Below the pieces are notes generated by a model. That model was not told where the DNA came from and searched no databases. It saw nothing but the letters and a program-made list of their open reading frames with translations. A stretch of 64,000 bases of DNA, from contig JAHBYX010000006.1 of assembly GCA_019635735.1 (NCBI GenBank), positions 186,001 to 250,000 on the forward strand. Direction: 5' to 3'. This DNA is from Mesorhizobium sp. GTDB lineage: Bacteria; Pseudomonadota; Alphaproteobacteria; Rhizobiales; Rhizobiaceae. Below are positions 36,516-45,941 of the stretch, piece by piece (position 1 is the first letter of the stretch; every line of letters begins with the position of its first letter). The position numbers and the translations under genes were made by a program.

Positions 36516-38309
36516 CTAATGCTGCAGCACATAGGTGCCCGGCGCATCGGCCAGGGGCGCGAAGCCTCGATCCGGCGCGCCCATCGACGGCGGCGGCACC
36601 CTGACCTCCTGCGAATGGGCCGCGAGCCACTCCGCCCACGCTTCCCACCACGTGCCGGACCGACCCTCGGCGGCGGCAGTCCATTCGTCGGGGCCGATCG
36701 ACACGCCGTCGGCGTGCTTCGTGGCAATACGGTAGTGGCGGTTCGGACGTCCGGGCTCGCTGACGATGCCGGCATTGTGCCCGCCGCTGGTGAGCACGAA
36801 GGTGACTTCGGTGTCGCTCAGATCATGGATCTTGTAGACGGACCTCCACGGCGCGACGTGGTCGCGCTCGGTTCCGACGACGAACATCGGCTCCCTTATG
36901 TTCTGGATCGAAGCGGGCCGGCCGTCGACCATCAGGCGGCTCGTCGCGAGTTCGTTGTCGAGATAGAGCCGGCGCAGGTATTCGGCGTGCATCCTGTAGG
37001 GCATCCGGGTCGTGTCGGCGTTCCACGCCATCAGGTCGAACATCGGCTGGCGCTCGCCCATCAGATAGTCGTGGACCATGCGCGACCAGATCAGGTCGTT
37101 GGTGCGCAGAAGCTGGAAGGCTCCCGCCATCTGGTCGGCGGAGAGATAGCCGCGATCCCACATCATGCTCTCCAGGAGATGCATCTGGTCGTGGTCGATG
37201 AAGAGCGCGAGTTCGCCAGGCTCCGAGAAATCCGTCTGCGCCGCGAGCAGCGTCACGGAAGCCAGCCGGTCGTCATGCGACCGCGCCATCGCGGCGGCGG
37301 CGATGGACAGCAGGGTTCCGCCGAGGCAGTAGCCGGTCGCATGGATGCGCCTGTCCGGCACGATCGCGCTGACCGCGTCGATCGCCGCCATCACGCCGAG
37401 GCGCCGATAGTCGTCCAGGCCGAGATCGCGGTCGTCGGCCGTCGGATTGCGCCACGATATGCAGAAGACCGTATGCCCCTTGTCCACGAGGTAGCGGATG
37501 AGCGAGTTGGCCGGCGACAGATCGAGGATGTAGTATTTCATGATCCACGCCGGCACGATCAACACCGGCTCGGCGAAGACGTCCGAGGTCGACGGCGCAT
37601 ACTGGATCAGTTCGATCAGATGGTTGCGATAGACGACCTTTCCGGGCGTGACGGCAACGTCCTTCCCGACCACGAAATTCTCCGCGCCCACCGGAGGCCG
37701 GCCACTCAACGTCCGGGTTTGATCCTCCAGCCAGTTAGAGAAGCCGGTGACGAAATTCATGCCGCCGGTCTCGAAGGTGCGCTTGAGCACTTCGGGGTTC
37801 ATGAACGGCACGTTCGACGGCGAAAACACGTCGAGCATCTGGCGCGTGCCGAAGGACACGACATCCTCGTGATGCGGCGTCATCCCCGGCACCTCGTGCG
37901 TGACGTTGTGCCACCATTGCTGGTTGAGCAGGAACGCCTGCGCCCAAAGACTGAATGGCGGCTTCTTCCATTCTTCCGCCGAGAAGCGATAGTCGCCGGG
38001 CAGCGGCTCAATCGCGGGCGGTGCATCCGGGTCGGCCGCGAGCGCGGCGATGTGTGAGAGGAGGCGCGCCGACTTGCGGCCCGCCTTGTCCGCGAGTTCC
38101 AGGCGCTTGCCTGGCGCGGCCGCCAGATGCGCCCACCAGTCGTACAAGGCGAGCGATAGAGCGGTCGGCGAAAGACCGGCGCTCATGCGCGCCGTCAGCG
38201 CCTCGCGCATCCGGTCGATCGCGCGATATGCTTCGCTCCCGAGTTCCTCGGGCACCGGGACCGGGGGTATGGCGACGGACGCGCGGCGTATCTTCTTTGC
38301 TTCCTTCAT
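36516..38309 (-). CDS. phaC: Class I poly(3-hydroxyalkanoate) synthase
   Basis: A 597-residue polymerase that joins 3-hydroxyacyl-CoA units into PHA. The lipase-like box GYCLGG carries the nucleophile C328. D483 (GTERDHVAP) and H511 (SGGHNAGIV) complete the triad, in positions close to those of the Cupriavidus enzyme. The N-terminal PhaC domain (NPEVLKRTFETGGMNFV) is intact. A weak FixK-like box lies 35 bases before the start. A phasin gene follows. No phaA, phaB or depolymerase gene is adjacent. Confidence 0.93.
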   Translation of the reverse strand: MKEAKKIRRASVAIPPVPVPEELGSEAYRAIDRMREALTARMSAGLSPTALSLALYDWWAHLAAAPGKRLELADKAGRKSARLLSHIAALAADPDAPPAIEPLPGDYRFSAEEWKKPPFSLWAQAFLLNQQWWHNVTHEVPGMTPHHEDVVSFGTRQMLDVFSPSNVPFMNPEVLKRTFETGGMNFVTGFSNWLEDQTRTLSGRPPVGAENFVVGKDVAVTPGKVVYRNHLIELIQYAPSTSDVFAEPVLIVPAWIMKYYILDLSPANSLIRYLVDKGHTVFCISWRNPTADDRDLGLDDYRRLGVMAAIDAVSAIVPDRRIHATGYCLGGTLLSIAAAAMARSHDDRLASVTLLAAQTDFSEPGELALFIDHDQMHLLESMMWDRGYLSADQMAGAFQLLRTNDLIWSRMVHDYLMGERQPMFDLMAWNADTTRMPYRMHAEYLRRLYLDNELATSRLMVDGRPASIQNIREPMFVVGTERDHVAPWRSVYKIHDLSDTEVTFVLTSGGHNAGIVSEPGRPNRHYRIATKHADGVSIGPDEWTAAAEGRSGTWWEAWAEWLAAHSQEVRVPPPSMGAPDRGFAPLADAPGTYVLQH

Positions 38310-38343
38310 CGTTAGATCCTAGCGAACCGGAAATCAGTCCGAC

Positions 38344-38357
38344 TTGATCTCACGCAA
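38344..38357. promoter_or_regulatory. Weak FixK-like box before phaC
   Basis: TTGAT-N4-CGCAA fits TTG-N8-CAA and eight of ten positions of the FNR/FixK consensus. It lies 35-48 bases upstream of the phaC start. It is weaker than the two other boxes in this cluster. Confidence 0.35.
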
Positions 38358-38387
38358 TCGGCCGCCCGAGATAGCCGCCCTGCCAGC

Positions 38388-39314
38388 CTAGGTCAGCAAT
38401 GAGGCCGCCGCGCGGTAGTCGGCCTCCAGGCGATCGACCAGCTCCGACGCCTTCGGCAGATCGTCGATCGCGCCTACTCCCTGCCCCGCCGCCCAAAGGT
38501 CGCGCCAGGCTTTGGCGTCGCCTTTCTGCGTGCCGAAGTTCAGCGCGTCGGGCGGTGTGAGATCGTCCGGATCCTTGCCGGCGGCGGCAAGGCTCGCGCG
38601 AAGGAAGTTGCCAGGTATGCCGCTGACGGCGGGCGTGTAGACGATATCCGCGGCTTTCGCGTCGAGGATCATCTGGCGCTGCCGTTCCACCGCCATGCTC
38701 TCGGCCGTCGCCATGAAGCGCGTGCCCATATAGACCATGTCGGCGCCCATCAGTCGCGCGGCGGCAATCTGCCGCCCGGTCGAGATCGCGCCTCCCAGCA
38801 GCAGCGTGCCGTCGAAGATTTGGCGGATTTCGTGCAGCGCCGCGAACGGGCTGATCAGGCCGGCATGGCCGCCGGCGCCGTAGGAAACCGCGATGAGCCC
38901 GTCGACGCCCGCCTCGGCGGCCTTGGCCGCGAACTTGAGACTGGTGACATCGTGAAAGACCATCCCGCCATAGGAATGCACGGCCGCGATCAGGTCGCGG
39001 TTGAGCCCGAGCGAGGTGATGACCAGCGGCACCTTGCGATCGATGGTGATGGCGAGATCCGCCTCCAGCCGCGGATTGCTCCTGTGAACGACCAGATTGA
39101 CGCCGAACGGCGCCGCATTGGACTTTAGCCGCCCGGCAATCTCGTCGAGCCAGTCGCGATAGCCGTCGCTGGTGCGCTGGTTGAGCGCAGGGAAGCTGCC
39201 GACCACGCCGGCATTGGACGTCTCGACCACGAGATCGGGTCCCGAAATGAGGAACATCGGTGCTGCGACGACCGGCAGGCGCAGGCGCCCGGTCCAGCTG
39301 GCGGGAAGCGGCAT
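38388..39314 (-). CDS. Nitronate monooxygenase family FMN enzyme
   Basis: A 308-residue FMN-dependent TIM-barrel protein. Motifs are VAAPMFLISGPDLVV at the N-terminus, SYGAGGHAGLISPF and GGAISTGRQIAAARLMGADMVYMGTRF, which shape the flavin phosphate site. Family members oxidise nitroalkanes or reduce enoyl bonds and quinones. It is the last gene behind the LIV-type importer, 64 bases past the binding-protein gene and beyond a terminator, so it may be transcribed partly by read-through. The true substrate is unknown. Confidence 0.85.
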   Translation of the reverse strand: MPLPASWTGRLRLPVVAAPMFLISGPDLVVETSNAGVVGSFPALNQRTSDGYRDWLDEIAGRLKSNAAPFGVNLVVHRSNPRLEADLAITIDRKVPLVITSLGLNRDLIAAVHSYGGMVFHDVTSLKFAAKAAEAGVDGLIAVSYGAGGHAGLISPFAALHEIRQIFDGTLLLGGAISTGRQIAAARLMGADMVYMGTRFMATAESMAVERQRQMILDAKAADIVYTPAVSGIPGNFLRASLAAAGKDPDDLTPPDALNFGTQKGDAKAWRDLWAAGQGVGAIDDLPKASELVDRLEADYRAAASLLT

Positions 39315-39327
39315 CGCAGAAACCCTC

Positions 39328-39362
39328 TGAAAAGAAAGAGGCCCGCCGCGTGAGCGACGGGC
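39328..39362 (-). terminator. Terminator after the LIV-type binding protein gene
   Basis: On the minus strand a 9-bp stem (GCCCGTCGC/GCGGCGGGC, one mismatch, 39341-39362) is followed by a T-rich tract (39328-39340). It lies between the binding-protein gene and the nitronate monooxygenase gene. Confidence 0.65.
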
Positions 39363-39378
39363 CGAGGCGGGGTGTAAC

Positions 39379-40548
39379 TCAGTACTGGGTAAAGTCCTGC
39401 AGCGTCTTGAAGGTCTTGTCCTTCGAGTTCAGCTGGTAGATCTTCAGCGCCGTTCCGGAGAGCTGCTTCTCGTTGTCGAAGCTGATCGGAGCCGATACGC
39501 CCTGAGTGTCGAAATCCTTCAGCCCGCGCAGCTGCTCGATCGTGCAGGCGCGCGTCAGCTCTTTGCCGCAGCGCTTCATCCCCTCCGCCAGCGCATGCAG
39601 GCCGACATAGGTGAGGTAGGTATAGCGGTTGATCGCGGCCACCTCGTCCTCCGAGGCGTATTTCCTCGCCTTCTCCATGAACGCGTCGATCGCCGGACCA
39701 TCGAGAGCGACATAGTCGGCGACGAGGTAGTCGTAGCCGGCCGGAGCCGACAGATTGACCGACGGCGGCATGTCCTCGGACCAGACGCTGGCTATCTGGA
39801 GGTCCATGTCCAGCTTGCGGGCCTCGCCGAGGATGTTGGCCGCGCCGGCGATGATGCCGCCATTGGCGAGCACGTTGACGCCGGCCTGCTTCATCTGCGC
39901 CATTTCAGCCGCGTAGTTCGCGGTCCCCTTCTTGAAGCGGATGCGCGGACCTTCCTTGACGCCGAACTCCTTGATCGCACGATCATATCCGTGCTCGATC
40001 GAGGCTCCGAAATCGTCGTCCTGACGGATCAACCCGTAGACCGGGTTCTCCACCTTCATGTTCTCGTGGATGTATTTGAGCTGGCCGTAGAACGCGTCGG
40101 AATAGCTCGCGCCGACGGTGAAGACCGACGGGCGCACGGGGTTGTAGACGAGCTCGTTCGGCGCGGTGGTGACCACGGTCGGCAGGTTGTTCTCTTCGAT
40201 CAGCGGCATCATGGCGAGCACGTTTGCCGTGCCCGACGTGCCGTTGAGCGCGAAGATGCCGTCGACCTCGATCAGCTTGGTCAGCGCCTGGAACGAGCGC
40301 GCCGGCACGTAGCCGTCGTCCTCGGTGACGACCGTGATCTTGCGGCCGTTGACGCCGCCTGCCTCGTTGATCTCGGCGGCCGCGATCTTGGACCCGACCG
40401 ACACGGCCTTGCCGATGAACGAGGCCGGTCCGGTCATGATGTTGACGTCGCCGATCTTGATCTCGGTGTCCGACACGCCCGGATCCTGGGCGTAGGCGGC
40501 CGTCGAGGCGAGCAGTGCGGCGGCCAATGCAAACAATGTCTTCTTCAT
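39379..40548 (-). CDS. LIV-type ABC transporter substrate-binding protein
   Basis: Periplasmic binding protein of 389 residues (Peripla_BP_6). A Sec signal MKKTLFALAAALLASTAAYA is followed by QDPGVSDTEIKIGDVNIMTG, the family N-terminus. Later EINEAGGVNGRKITVVTEDDGY is seen. It is the last component of the operon livF-livG-ligase-livH-livM-binding protein. Because an acyl-CoA ligase gene lies inside the operon, the ligand is more likely an aromatic or fatty carboxylate than an amino acid; that is inference. Confidence 0.9.
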   Translation of the reverse strand: MKKTLFALAAALLASTAAYAQDPGVSDTEIKIGDVNIMTGPASFIGKAVSVGSKIAAAEINEAGGVNGRKITVVTEDDGYVPARSFQALTKLIEVDGIFALNGTSGTANVLAMMPLIEENNLPTVVTTAPNELVYNPVRPSVFTVGASYSDAFYGQLKYIHENMKVENPVYGLIRQDDDFGASIEHGYDRAIKEFGVKEGPRIRFKKGTANYAAEMAQMKQAGVNVLANGGIIAGAANILGEARKLDMDLQIASVWSEDMPPSVNLSAPAGYDYLVADYVALDGPAIDAFMEKARKYASEDEVAAINRYTYLTYVGLHALAEGMKRCGKELTRACTIEQLRGLKDFDTQGVSAPISFDNEKQLSGTALKIYQLNSKDKTFKTLQDFTQY

Positions 40549-40583
40549 GCTGTTTCCTCCACTCTTGTCGTTGCGGACGCGCG

Positions 40584-41630
40584 TCAGTAGGCGAGCGGCC
40601 AGTTGCTCCAGTATTTCCGGATGTCACGCCAAAGCCCGATCAGTCCTTCCGGCTTCAGCCGCAGGAAGGCGATGATCACGACGCCGTAGGTGATGCCGCG
40701 GATCTCGTAGACATAGGTCGTGTAGAAGCTCGAATTCGTGTCCGAGAAGGTTTCGAAGAAGAGCCGGATCGCCTCGGGAAGGAGCGACAGGAAGATCGCC
40801 CCGAGGATGGCGCCGGCGATCGAGCCGAGCCCGCCGAGGATGACGATGGCGAGCGCCTCGATCGACAGGATGAGCGCGAAGACGTCGATGTTGACGAAGC
40901 GGATCTGCAGCGAGATCAGGGCGCCCGCGATGCCGACGATGAAGGACGAGACCATGAAGGCGAGCAGTTTATAGCGCACCAGGTCGACGCCCATGACGCG
41001 GGCGGCGATGTCGTGGTCGCGGATGGCCATCCAGGCACGGCCGATGCGCGAGCGCTGGATGTTGAGCGCGGCAAAGACCACGATCGCGGCGACGCCAAGC
41101 GCCGTGTAGTAGAGCGGCTTGCCCTTCTGGATATCGAAGCCGAACAGCTTGGCGCCCGAGACGAAGATACCGTTCGGCCCGTGCGTCAGCCATTCGGCAT
41201 AAAGGATCACGTGGTTGATGATGAAGGCGAAGGCGAGCGTCGTGATCGCCAGATAGAGACCCTTCAGCCGCAGGGAGGGGACGCCGACGAGGATGCTGAT
41301 TAGCGCGGCGACGACACCCGCCGCCGGCAGCGACAGCCAGAACGGCCAGCCGAAATCCATCATCAGGATCGCGTTGGTGTAGGCGCCGACCGCGAGGAAC
41401 CCGGCCTGCCCGAGCGAGATCAGCCCGGTCGTCCCGGTCAGCATGTTGAGCCCGACCGCGCCGACGATGGCGATCAGCGTCGAGACCAGCAGGGTGACCT
41501 GATAATTGCCGAGCACGAAGGGCGCGACGAGCGCGAGCGCGAAAAGCAGCGCGACGAAGGACCAGACCACCTTGCTGTCGCTCAGCGCGACCAGCTGGCC
41601 GGTGCGTTCCTTGAAATGACCGGTTCTCAT
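40584..41630 (-). CDS. livM: LIV-type ABC transporter permease (LivM-like)
   Basis: Permease of 348 residues. Core motifs are TGTTGLISLGQAGFLAVGAY and IRDHDIAARVMGVDLVRYKLLAF, the coupling loop. The start overlaps the livH stop by one base, so the two are translated together. The gene symbol denotes family position, not proven leucine transport. Confidence 0.9.
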   Translation of the reverse strand: MRTGHFKERTGQLVALSDSKVVWSFVALLFALALVAPFVLGNYQVTLLVSTLIAIVGAVGLNMLTGTTGLISLGQAGFLAVGAYTNAILMMDFGWPFWLSLPAAGVVAALISILVGVPSLRLKGLYLAITTLAFAFIINHVILYAEWLTHGPNGIFVSGAKLFGFDIQKGKPLYYTALGVAAIVVFAALNIQRSRIGRAWMAIRDHDIAARVMGVDLVRYKLLAFMVSSFIVGIAGALISLQIRFVNIDVFALILSIEALAIVILGGLGSIAGAILGAIFLSLLPEAIRLFFETFSDTNSSFYTTYVYEIRGITYGVVIIAFLRLKPEGLIGLWRDIRKYWSNWPLAY

Positions 41631-42502
41631 CAGACGCGCTCGATATCCTTGGAGCCGAACAGGCCGTAGGGACGGACCATCAGCACGATGACGATGACGA
41701 TGAAGCCCGAGATTTCCCGCAGCCCCTGGCCGACATAGCCCTGGAACAGGTTCTCGATCAGGCCGATGATGAGACCGGCCGCGGCCGAGCCAATGACCGA
41801 ATCCAGCCCTCCGAGGATGACGGCCGGGAACGACTTCAGCCCCTGGAACCAGAGGTCCGGCGCGAGCTTGAAGTTCGCCGCGAAGAGAACGCCGGCCACC
41901 GAGGCGATCGCCGCCGACAGCATCCAGGCCACGGCATGGATGCGGCTGACGCTGATGCCGACGAGCAGCGCCGCCGTCTCGTTGGCCGCCACCGCCCGCA
42001 TGGCGATGCCCATCCGGCTGAAGCGCAGGAAGGCCCAGCCCGCGAATGTCATCACGGCGAGCGCACCGATCAGGTAGAGCTGCGCCGGATAGAAGGGAAC
42101 CGAGCCGACATAGACCACCTCGGTCGGGATGCCGGCATTGAAGTTGAACGGATCCGGCCCCCAGATCATGATCGTCACGCCGCGCAGGATGACGGCGAGC
42201 CCCACCGTCACCATGACGATCGCGAAGATCGGCTCGCCGAGCATCGGCCGGATGAACAACCGCTCGAGCACCAGCCCGATCAGCATCGAGATCGGGATCG
42301 TCACCAGCATCAGCGGGAAGAAGGAAAGGTCGAACGTCGTGTAGAGCGAGAACGAGATGTAGGCAGTGAGCATCACCAGTTCGCCCTGGGCGAAGTTCAC
42401 CACCCCCGTGGACTTGAAGATGAGCGCGAAGCCCATCGCGATGAGCCCGTAGGCGGCACCGGAGACCAGGCCCGTGGCGACCAGGAGAAGGAAGAAATCC
42501 AT
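41630..42502 (-). CDS. livH: LIV-type ABC transporter permease (LivH-like)
   Basis: Permease of 290 residues with GLVSGAAYGLIAMGFALIFK and VVNFAQGELVMLTAYI near the N-terminus and a coupling region around GIAMRAVAANETAALLVGI. The start overlaps the acyl-CoA ligase stop by one base. Confidence 0.9.
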   Translation of the reverse strand: MDFFLLLVATGLVSGAAYGLIAMGFALIFKSTGVVNFAQGELVMLTAYISFSLYTTFDLSFFPLMLVTIPISMLIGLVLERLFIRPMLGEPIFAIVMVTVGLAVILRGVTIMIWGPDPFNFNAGIPTEVVYVGSVPFYPAQLYLIGALAVMTFAGWAFLRFSRMGIAMRAVAANETAALLVGISVSRIHAVAWMLSAAIASVAGVLFAANFKLAPDLWFQGLKSFPAVILGGLDSVIGSAAAGLIIGLIENLFQGYVGQGLREISGFIVIVIVLMVRPYGLFGSKDIERV

Positions 42503-44346
42503 CAGGCCGCGCTCCCGTAGATGGTCTCGATTTCGCTGCGGAACTTGTCCTCGATGATCCGCCGGCGGACCTTCATCGTCGCGGTCAGCTCGCCGTCGTC
42601 ATGGTCGAGCTCCTTGGCGAGGATCAGGAATTTGCGCACGTTCTCGACCCGGGCGAAGCGGTCGTTCACCCGCTTGACCTCACCGGAGATCAGCTCGCGG
42701 ACTTTCTCGTTCTGCGCCAGCGTCCGGTAGGTCGTGTATTGGATGTTCTGCTGCTGCGCCCATTTGCCCGTCGTCTCCAGGTCGATCTGGATGAGTGCGG
42801 CGAGGAAGTTTCGCCCGTCGCCGAGCAGGATCGCCTCGCGGATATAGGGCGAGTCCTTCAACGCGTTCTCGATCAGCGAGGGCGTGATGTTCTTGCCCCC
42901 GGATGTGATCAGGATATCCTTCTTGCGGTCGAGCACATGGACTTCGCCGCTCTTCTCGATCTCGACGATGTCGCCGGTGTGCAGCCACCCGTCGCTGAAG
43001 GCGCGCGACGTGGCCGTGTCGTCGAAGAGATAGCCCTTGAAGACGCTCGCTCCCTTGAGCAGCAGCTCGCCGTCGTCATCGACCTTCTGCTCGAGGCCCG
43101 CGATCAGCGGACCGGACCGGCCGAGCGTCGTTGCGCCGGGGCGCTGGGTGTGCGAGACGCCGGCGCTCTCCGTCATGCCGTAGATCTGGTAGACCGGCAC
43201 GCCGAGGATCCAGAAGAACAGAAGAACTTCGGGAGAGACGGTCGCGCCGCCGCAGAAGCCGTTCGTGACACGGTTGATGCCCAGGAAGGTCCGCAGGCTG
43301 CGGAAGCAGATCAGCGAGAGCAGCGAAAACATCAACCGGTCAGTGACGCTCGCAAACGTGCCGCCATTGGCGAGCCGCCGTTCGGCGATCGGACGACCGC
43401 GCTTCATGCAGGCCTCGTAGACGCGGCGCTGGAAGGGCGTCGTGTCCTTGACGCGGTAGAGCACGCTCTGCTGCATCTTTTCCCAGATGCGCGGCACGCC
43501 GAGAAAGCCCTTCGGCGCGATCTCGCGCAGGTTGACGACCACCGTGTCGACCGACTCGGCAAAGGAGACCGTGCAGCCGGTGACGAGCTGCATCACGGTC
43601 GAGAAGCTGCGTTCCGCCACATGGCAGAGCGGCAGGTAGCAGAGCACCGAGTAGGTCTCGCGGCTCAGCCCGTGGATCTGCACCACCTGCGAGGCCGAAT
43701 GGAGCATGTTGCGATGCGTCAGCATCGCGCCTTTCGGCATGCCGGTCGTGCCCGAGGTGTAGACGATGATGGCGACATCGTCCGGCTTGCCGCCGGCAAG
43801 CTGCGCGTCGACCGCGGGACCGAGCTTCGCCTCGTTCGTCCGGCCAAGCTCGAGAAGGTCCTCGAACGAGATCAATCCGGGCTCGCGGTAGTGGCGCATG
43901 CCCTTCATGTCGACGCAGACGATGTGCTCCAGGTCCGGTAGGCCGCCGTCCTTCGAGCGCGCGTCCAGCACCTTGTCGGTCTGCTCCTGGTCGCCGCATA
44001 CGACGATCCGCGCCTTCGAATGGCGCACGATATACTGCAGCTCCGGCCACGGATTGGTGGGATAGATGCCGAGGCAAGCGCCGCCCGCCATCTGCACCCC
44101 GAGGTCGGAGAACAGCCATTCCGGGCTGTCGTCGCCCGCGACCGCGATCCGGTCGCCGGCCTCCAGGCCGAGCGCGCGCATTCCGATCGCCACCAGGCGG
44201 GCACGGTCGAAGTAGTCCTGCCAGGTGAAGCGGCGCCAGAGCCCCTTCTCCTTCACCCGCAAGGCGAGTTCGTTCCCCTGGGTCCGCGCATGATGCTGCA
44301 GCACCTGCGGCATCGTCACACGCGAGAAGTCGATCGCGCCGCTCAT
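42502..44346 (-). CDS. AMP-dependent long-chain-type acyl-CoA ligase
   Basis: Adenylate-forming enzyme of 614 residues that activates a carboxylic acid with ATP and CoA. The P-loop is YTSGTTGMPKGAMLTHRN, the A5-type motif is YGMTESAG, and LHTGDIVEIEKSGEVHVLDRKKD precedes the C-terminal lid. Its start overlaps the livG stop (ATGA) and its stop touches livH, so it is a full member of the LIV-type operon. The arrangement suggests activation of an imported acid at once on entry. Chain type is uncertain. Confidence 0.88.
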   Translation of the reverse strand: MSGAIDFSRVTMPQVLQHHARTQGNELALRVKEKGLWRRFTWQDYFDRARLVAIGMRALGLEAGDRIAVAGDDSPEWLFSDLGVQMAGGACLGIYPTNPWPELQYIVRHSKARIVVCGDQEQTDKVLDARSKDGGLPDLEHIVCVDMKGMRHYREPGLISFEDLLELGRTNEAKLGPAVDAQLAGGKPDDVAIIVYTSGTTGMPKGAMLTHRNMLHSASQVVQIHGLSRETYSVLCYLPLCHVAERSFSTVMQLVTGCTVSFAESVDTVVVNLREIAPKGFLGVPRIWEKMQQSVLYRVKDTTPFQRRVYEACMKRGRPIAERRLANGGTFASVTDRLMFSLLSLICFRSLRTFLGINRVTNGFCGGATVSPEVLLFFWILGVPVYQIYGMTESAGVSHTQRPGATTLGRSGPLIAGLEQKVDDDGELLLKGASVFKGYLFDDTATSRAFSDGWLHTGDIVEIEKSGEVHVLDRKKDILITSGGKNITPSLIENALKDSPYIREAILLGDGRNFLAALIQIDLETTGKWAQQQNIQYTTYRTLAQNEKVRELISGEVKRVNDRFARVENVRKFLILAKELDHDDGELTATMKVRRRIIEDKFRSEIETIYGSAA

Positions 44347-45119
44347 GCCGCGCTCCTCTTGGCGCCGAGATAGGCGTCGATGACGGCCGGGTTGGCAGCG
44401 ACTTCGGCTGGCGTGCCCTCCGCGATCTTGCGGCCGTAATTGACCACGCAGACATGGTCGGAAATATCCATCACGATCCCCATGTCGTGCTCGACCATGA
44501 ACACGGTCATGCCGAGCTCGTCCTTGAGGTCCAGGATGAAGCGGGCGATGTCTTCGCGCTCTTCCTGGTTCATGCCGGACACCATCTCGTCGAGCAGCAG
44601 GAGCTTGGGCGACACCGCGAGCGCGCGGCCGAGTTCGACGCGCTTCTGCTGGCCGTAGGACAGCGTGCCCACCGGATGGTCGCGGATGTCCTCGATTTCG
44701 AGGAAGTCGATGATCTCCTCGACACGGTCGCGTGCCTGCATTTCCTCGCGCCGGGTGCGGCCCCAGAAGATCGCAGCCGAGATCGGATCGGACCTGAGAT
44801 GCGTGTGCATGCCGACGAGCAGGTTGTTCACCACCGTCTCGTGCTTGAAGACGGCGAGGTTCTGGAACGTCCGCGCGATGCCGAGGCGTGCCAGCGCATG
44901 CGTTGGCATCCGCGTCAGGTCCTCGCCCTGGAACAGGATACTGCCCGAAGTCGGCCGGAACACCGCGCTGATCAGGTTGAAGACCGTCGTCTTGCCGGCG
45001 CCGTTCGGGCCGATCAGCGAATAGATCTGCCCCTGCTCGACGGTGAGCCCGACATCGTTCACCGCGACGAGGCCGCCGAACCGTTTCGTCACTCCGTCGA
45101 GTTCGAGAAAGGCGGTCAC
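44343..45119 (-). CDS. livG: LIV-type ABC transporter ATP-binding protein (LivG-like)
   Basis: ATPase of 258 residues. Walker A is GPNGAGKTT, the signature LSYGQQKRVELGRA, Walker B LLLLDEMVSGMN (the usual DEP is DEM here), and the H-loop VEHDMGIVMDI. The start is taken as GTG 45119, which overlaps the livF stop (GTGA) and has GAGG 9 bases upstream. A GTG three codons earlier is less well placed. Confidence 0.89.
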   Translation of the reverse strand: MTAFLELDGVTKRFGGLVAVNDVGLTVEQGQIYSLIGPNGAGKTTVFNLISAVFRPTSGSILFQGEDLTRMPTHALARLGIARTFQNLAVFKHETVVNNLLVGMHTHLRSDPISAAIFWGRTRREEMQARDRVEEIIDFLEIEDIRDHPVGTLSYGQQKRVELGRALAVSPKLLLLDEMVSGMNQEEREDIARFILDLKDELGMTVFMVEHDMGIVMDISDHVCVVNYGRKIAEGTPAEVAANPAVIDAYLGAKRSAA

Positions 45120-45904
45120 GACAGCCACCTCTTGCGCCGCTTGTAGTGCTTCACGTCGCGCATGCTCTTGCGCTCGCCTCCCGAGAAGCCGAGGTAGAAT
45201 TCCTGCACGTCGTCATTCGCCCGCAGCTTCTCGGCCGCGCCGTCGAGCACGATGCGCCCGTTCTCGATGATGTAGCCGTAGGAGGCCGTCTGCAGCGCGA
45301 GCTGCGCGTTCTGTTCGACCAGGAGCACGGTCAGCCCGCTGTCGCGATTGAGCGATATCACCGCGTCGAAGATCGTATCGACGATCTGCGGCGCCAGACC
45401 GAGCGATGGCTCGTCGAGCATCAGGAGCCGCGGCCTTCCCATCAGCGCGCGGCCGATCGCTACCATCTGCTGCTCGCCGCCGGAGAGATAGCCGGAAATC
45501 TGCGTCCGCCGTTCCTTGACCCGCGGGAACATCTGGTAGACGCGCTCCAGCCCTTCCGACGTCTCGGCGCGGCTGCGCGTGAAGCCGCCCATCAGAAGGT
45601 TCTCTTCGACCGTCAGCGTCGCGAACAGCGCCCTGCCCTCCGGCACCTGCAGCACGCCCTTCTCGACGATGTCGCGGGGCGTGCGTCCGGAGATCTGCTC
45701 GCCTTCGAGCTGGATCGAGCCGCTCATGATCTCCCCGTCCTCCTGGTAGAGGACGCCCGATATCGCTTTCAGGATCGTCGACTTGCCCGCACCGTTCGAG
45801 CCGAGCAGCGCCACGATCTGGCCGGTCGGCACGTCCAGCGAGACGTCGCGGACGGCCTCGATGGCCCGATCGTAGAGGATCTGGATGTTCTTCAGAGCCA
45901 GCAT
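45116..45904 (-). CDS. livF: LIV-type ABC transporter ATP-binding protein (LivF-like)
   Basis: ATPase of 262 residues, first gene of the operon. Walker A is GSNGAGKST, the signature LSGGEQQMVAIGRALM, and Walker B LLMLDEPSLGLAP. The C-terminus has a basic tail (KHYKRRKRWLS) beyond the normal end. A weak copy of the TGATGAA-N7-CATTWA motif lies 18 bases upstream of the start at 45922-45941. Confidence 0.9.
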   Translation of the reverse strand: MLALKNIQILYDRAIEAVRDVSLDVPTGQIVALLGSNGAGKSTILKAISGVLYQEDGEIMSGSIQLEGEQISGRTPRDIVEKGVLQVPEGRALFATLTVEENLLMGGFTRSRAETSEGLERVYQMFPRVKERRTQISGYLSGGEQQMVAIGRALMGRPRLLMLDEPSLGLAPQIVDTIFDAVISLNRDSGLTVLLVEQNAQLALQTASYGYIIENGRIVLDGAAEKLRANDDVQEFYLGFSGGERKSMRDVKHYKRRKRWLS

Positions 45905-45921
45905 GCGTCAGAACCGCGCCA

Positions 45922-45941
45922 CAAATGAATAACGCTTATCA
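45922..45941 (-). promoter_or_regulatory. Weak copy of the TetR-type motif before livF
   Basis: On the minus strand TGATAAG-N7-CATTTG keeps the spacing of the motif found at 46116, 52098 and 52221 and matches about nine of thirteen fixed positions. It may link the LIV-type operon to the same regulator, but alone it would not be convincing. Confidence 0.3.
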
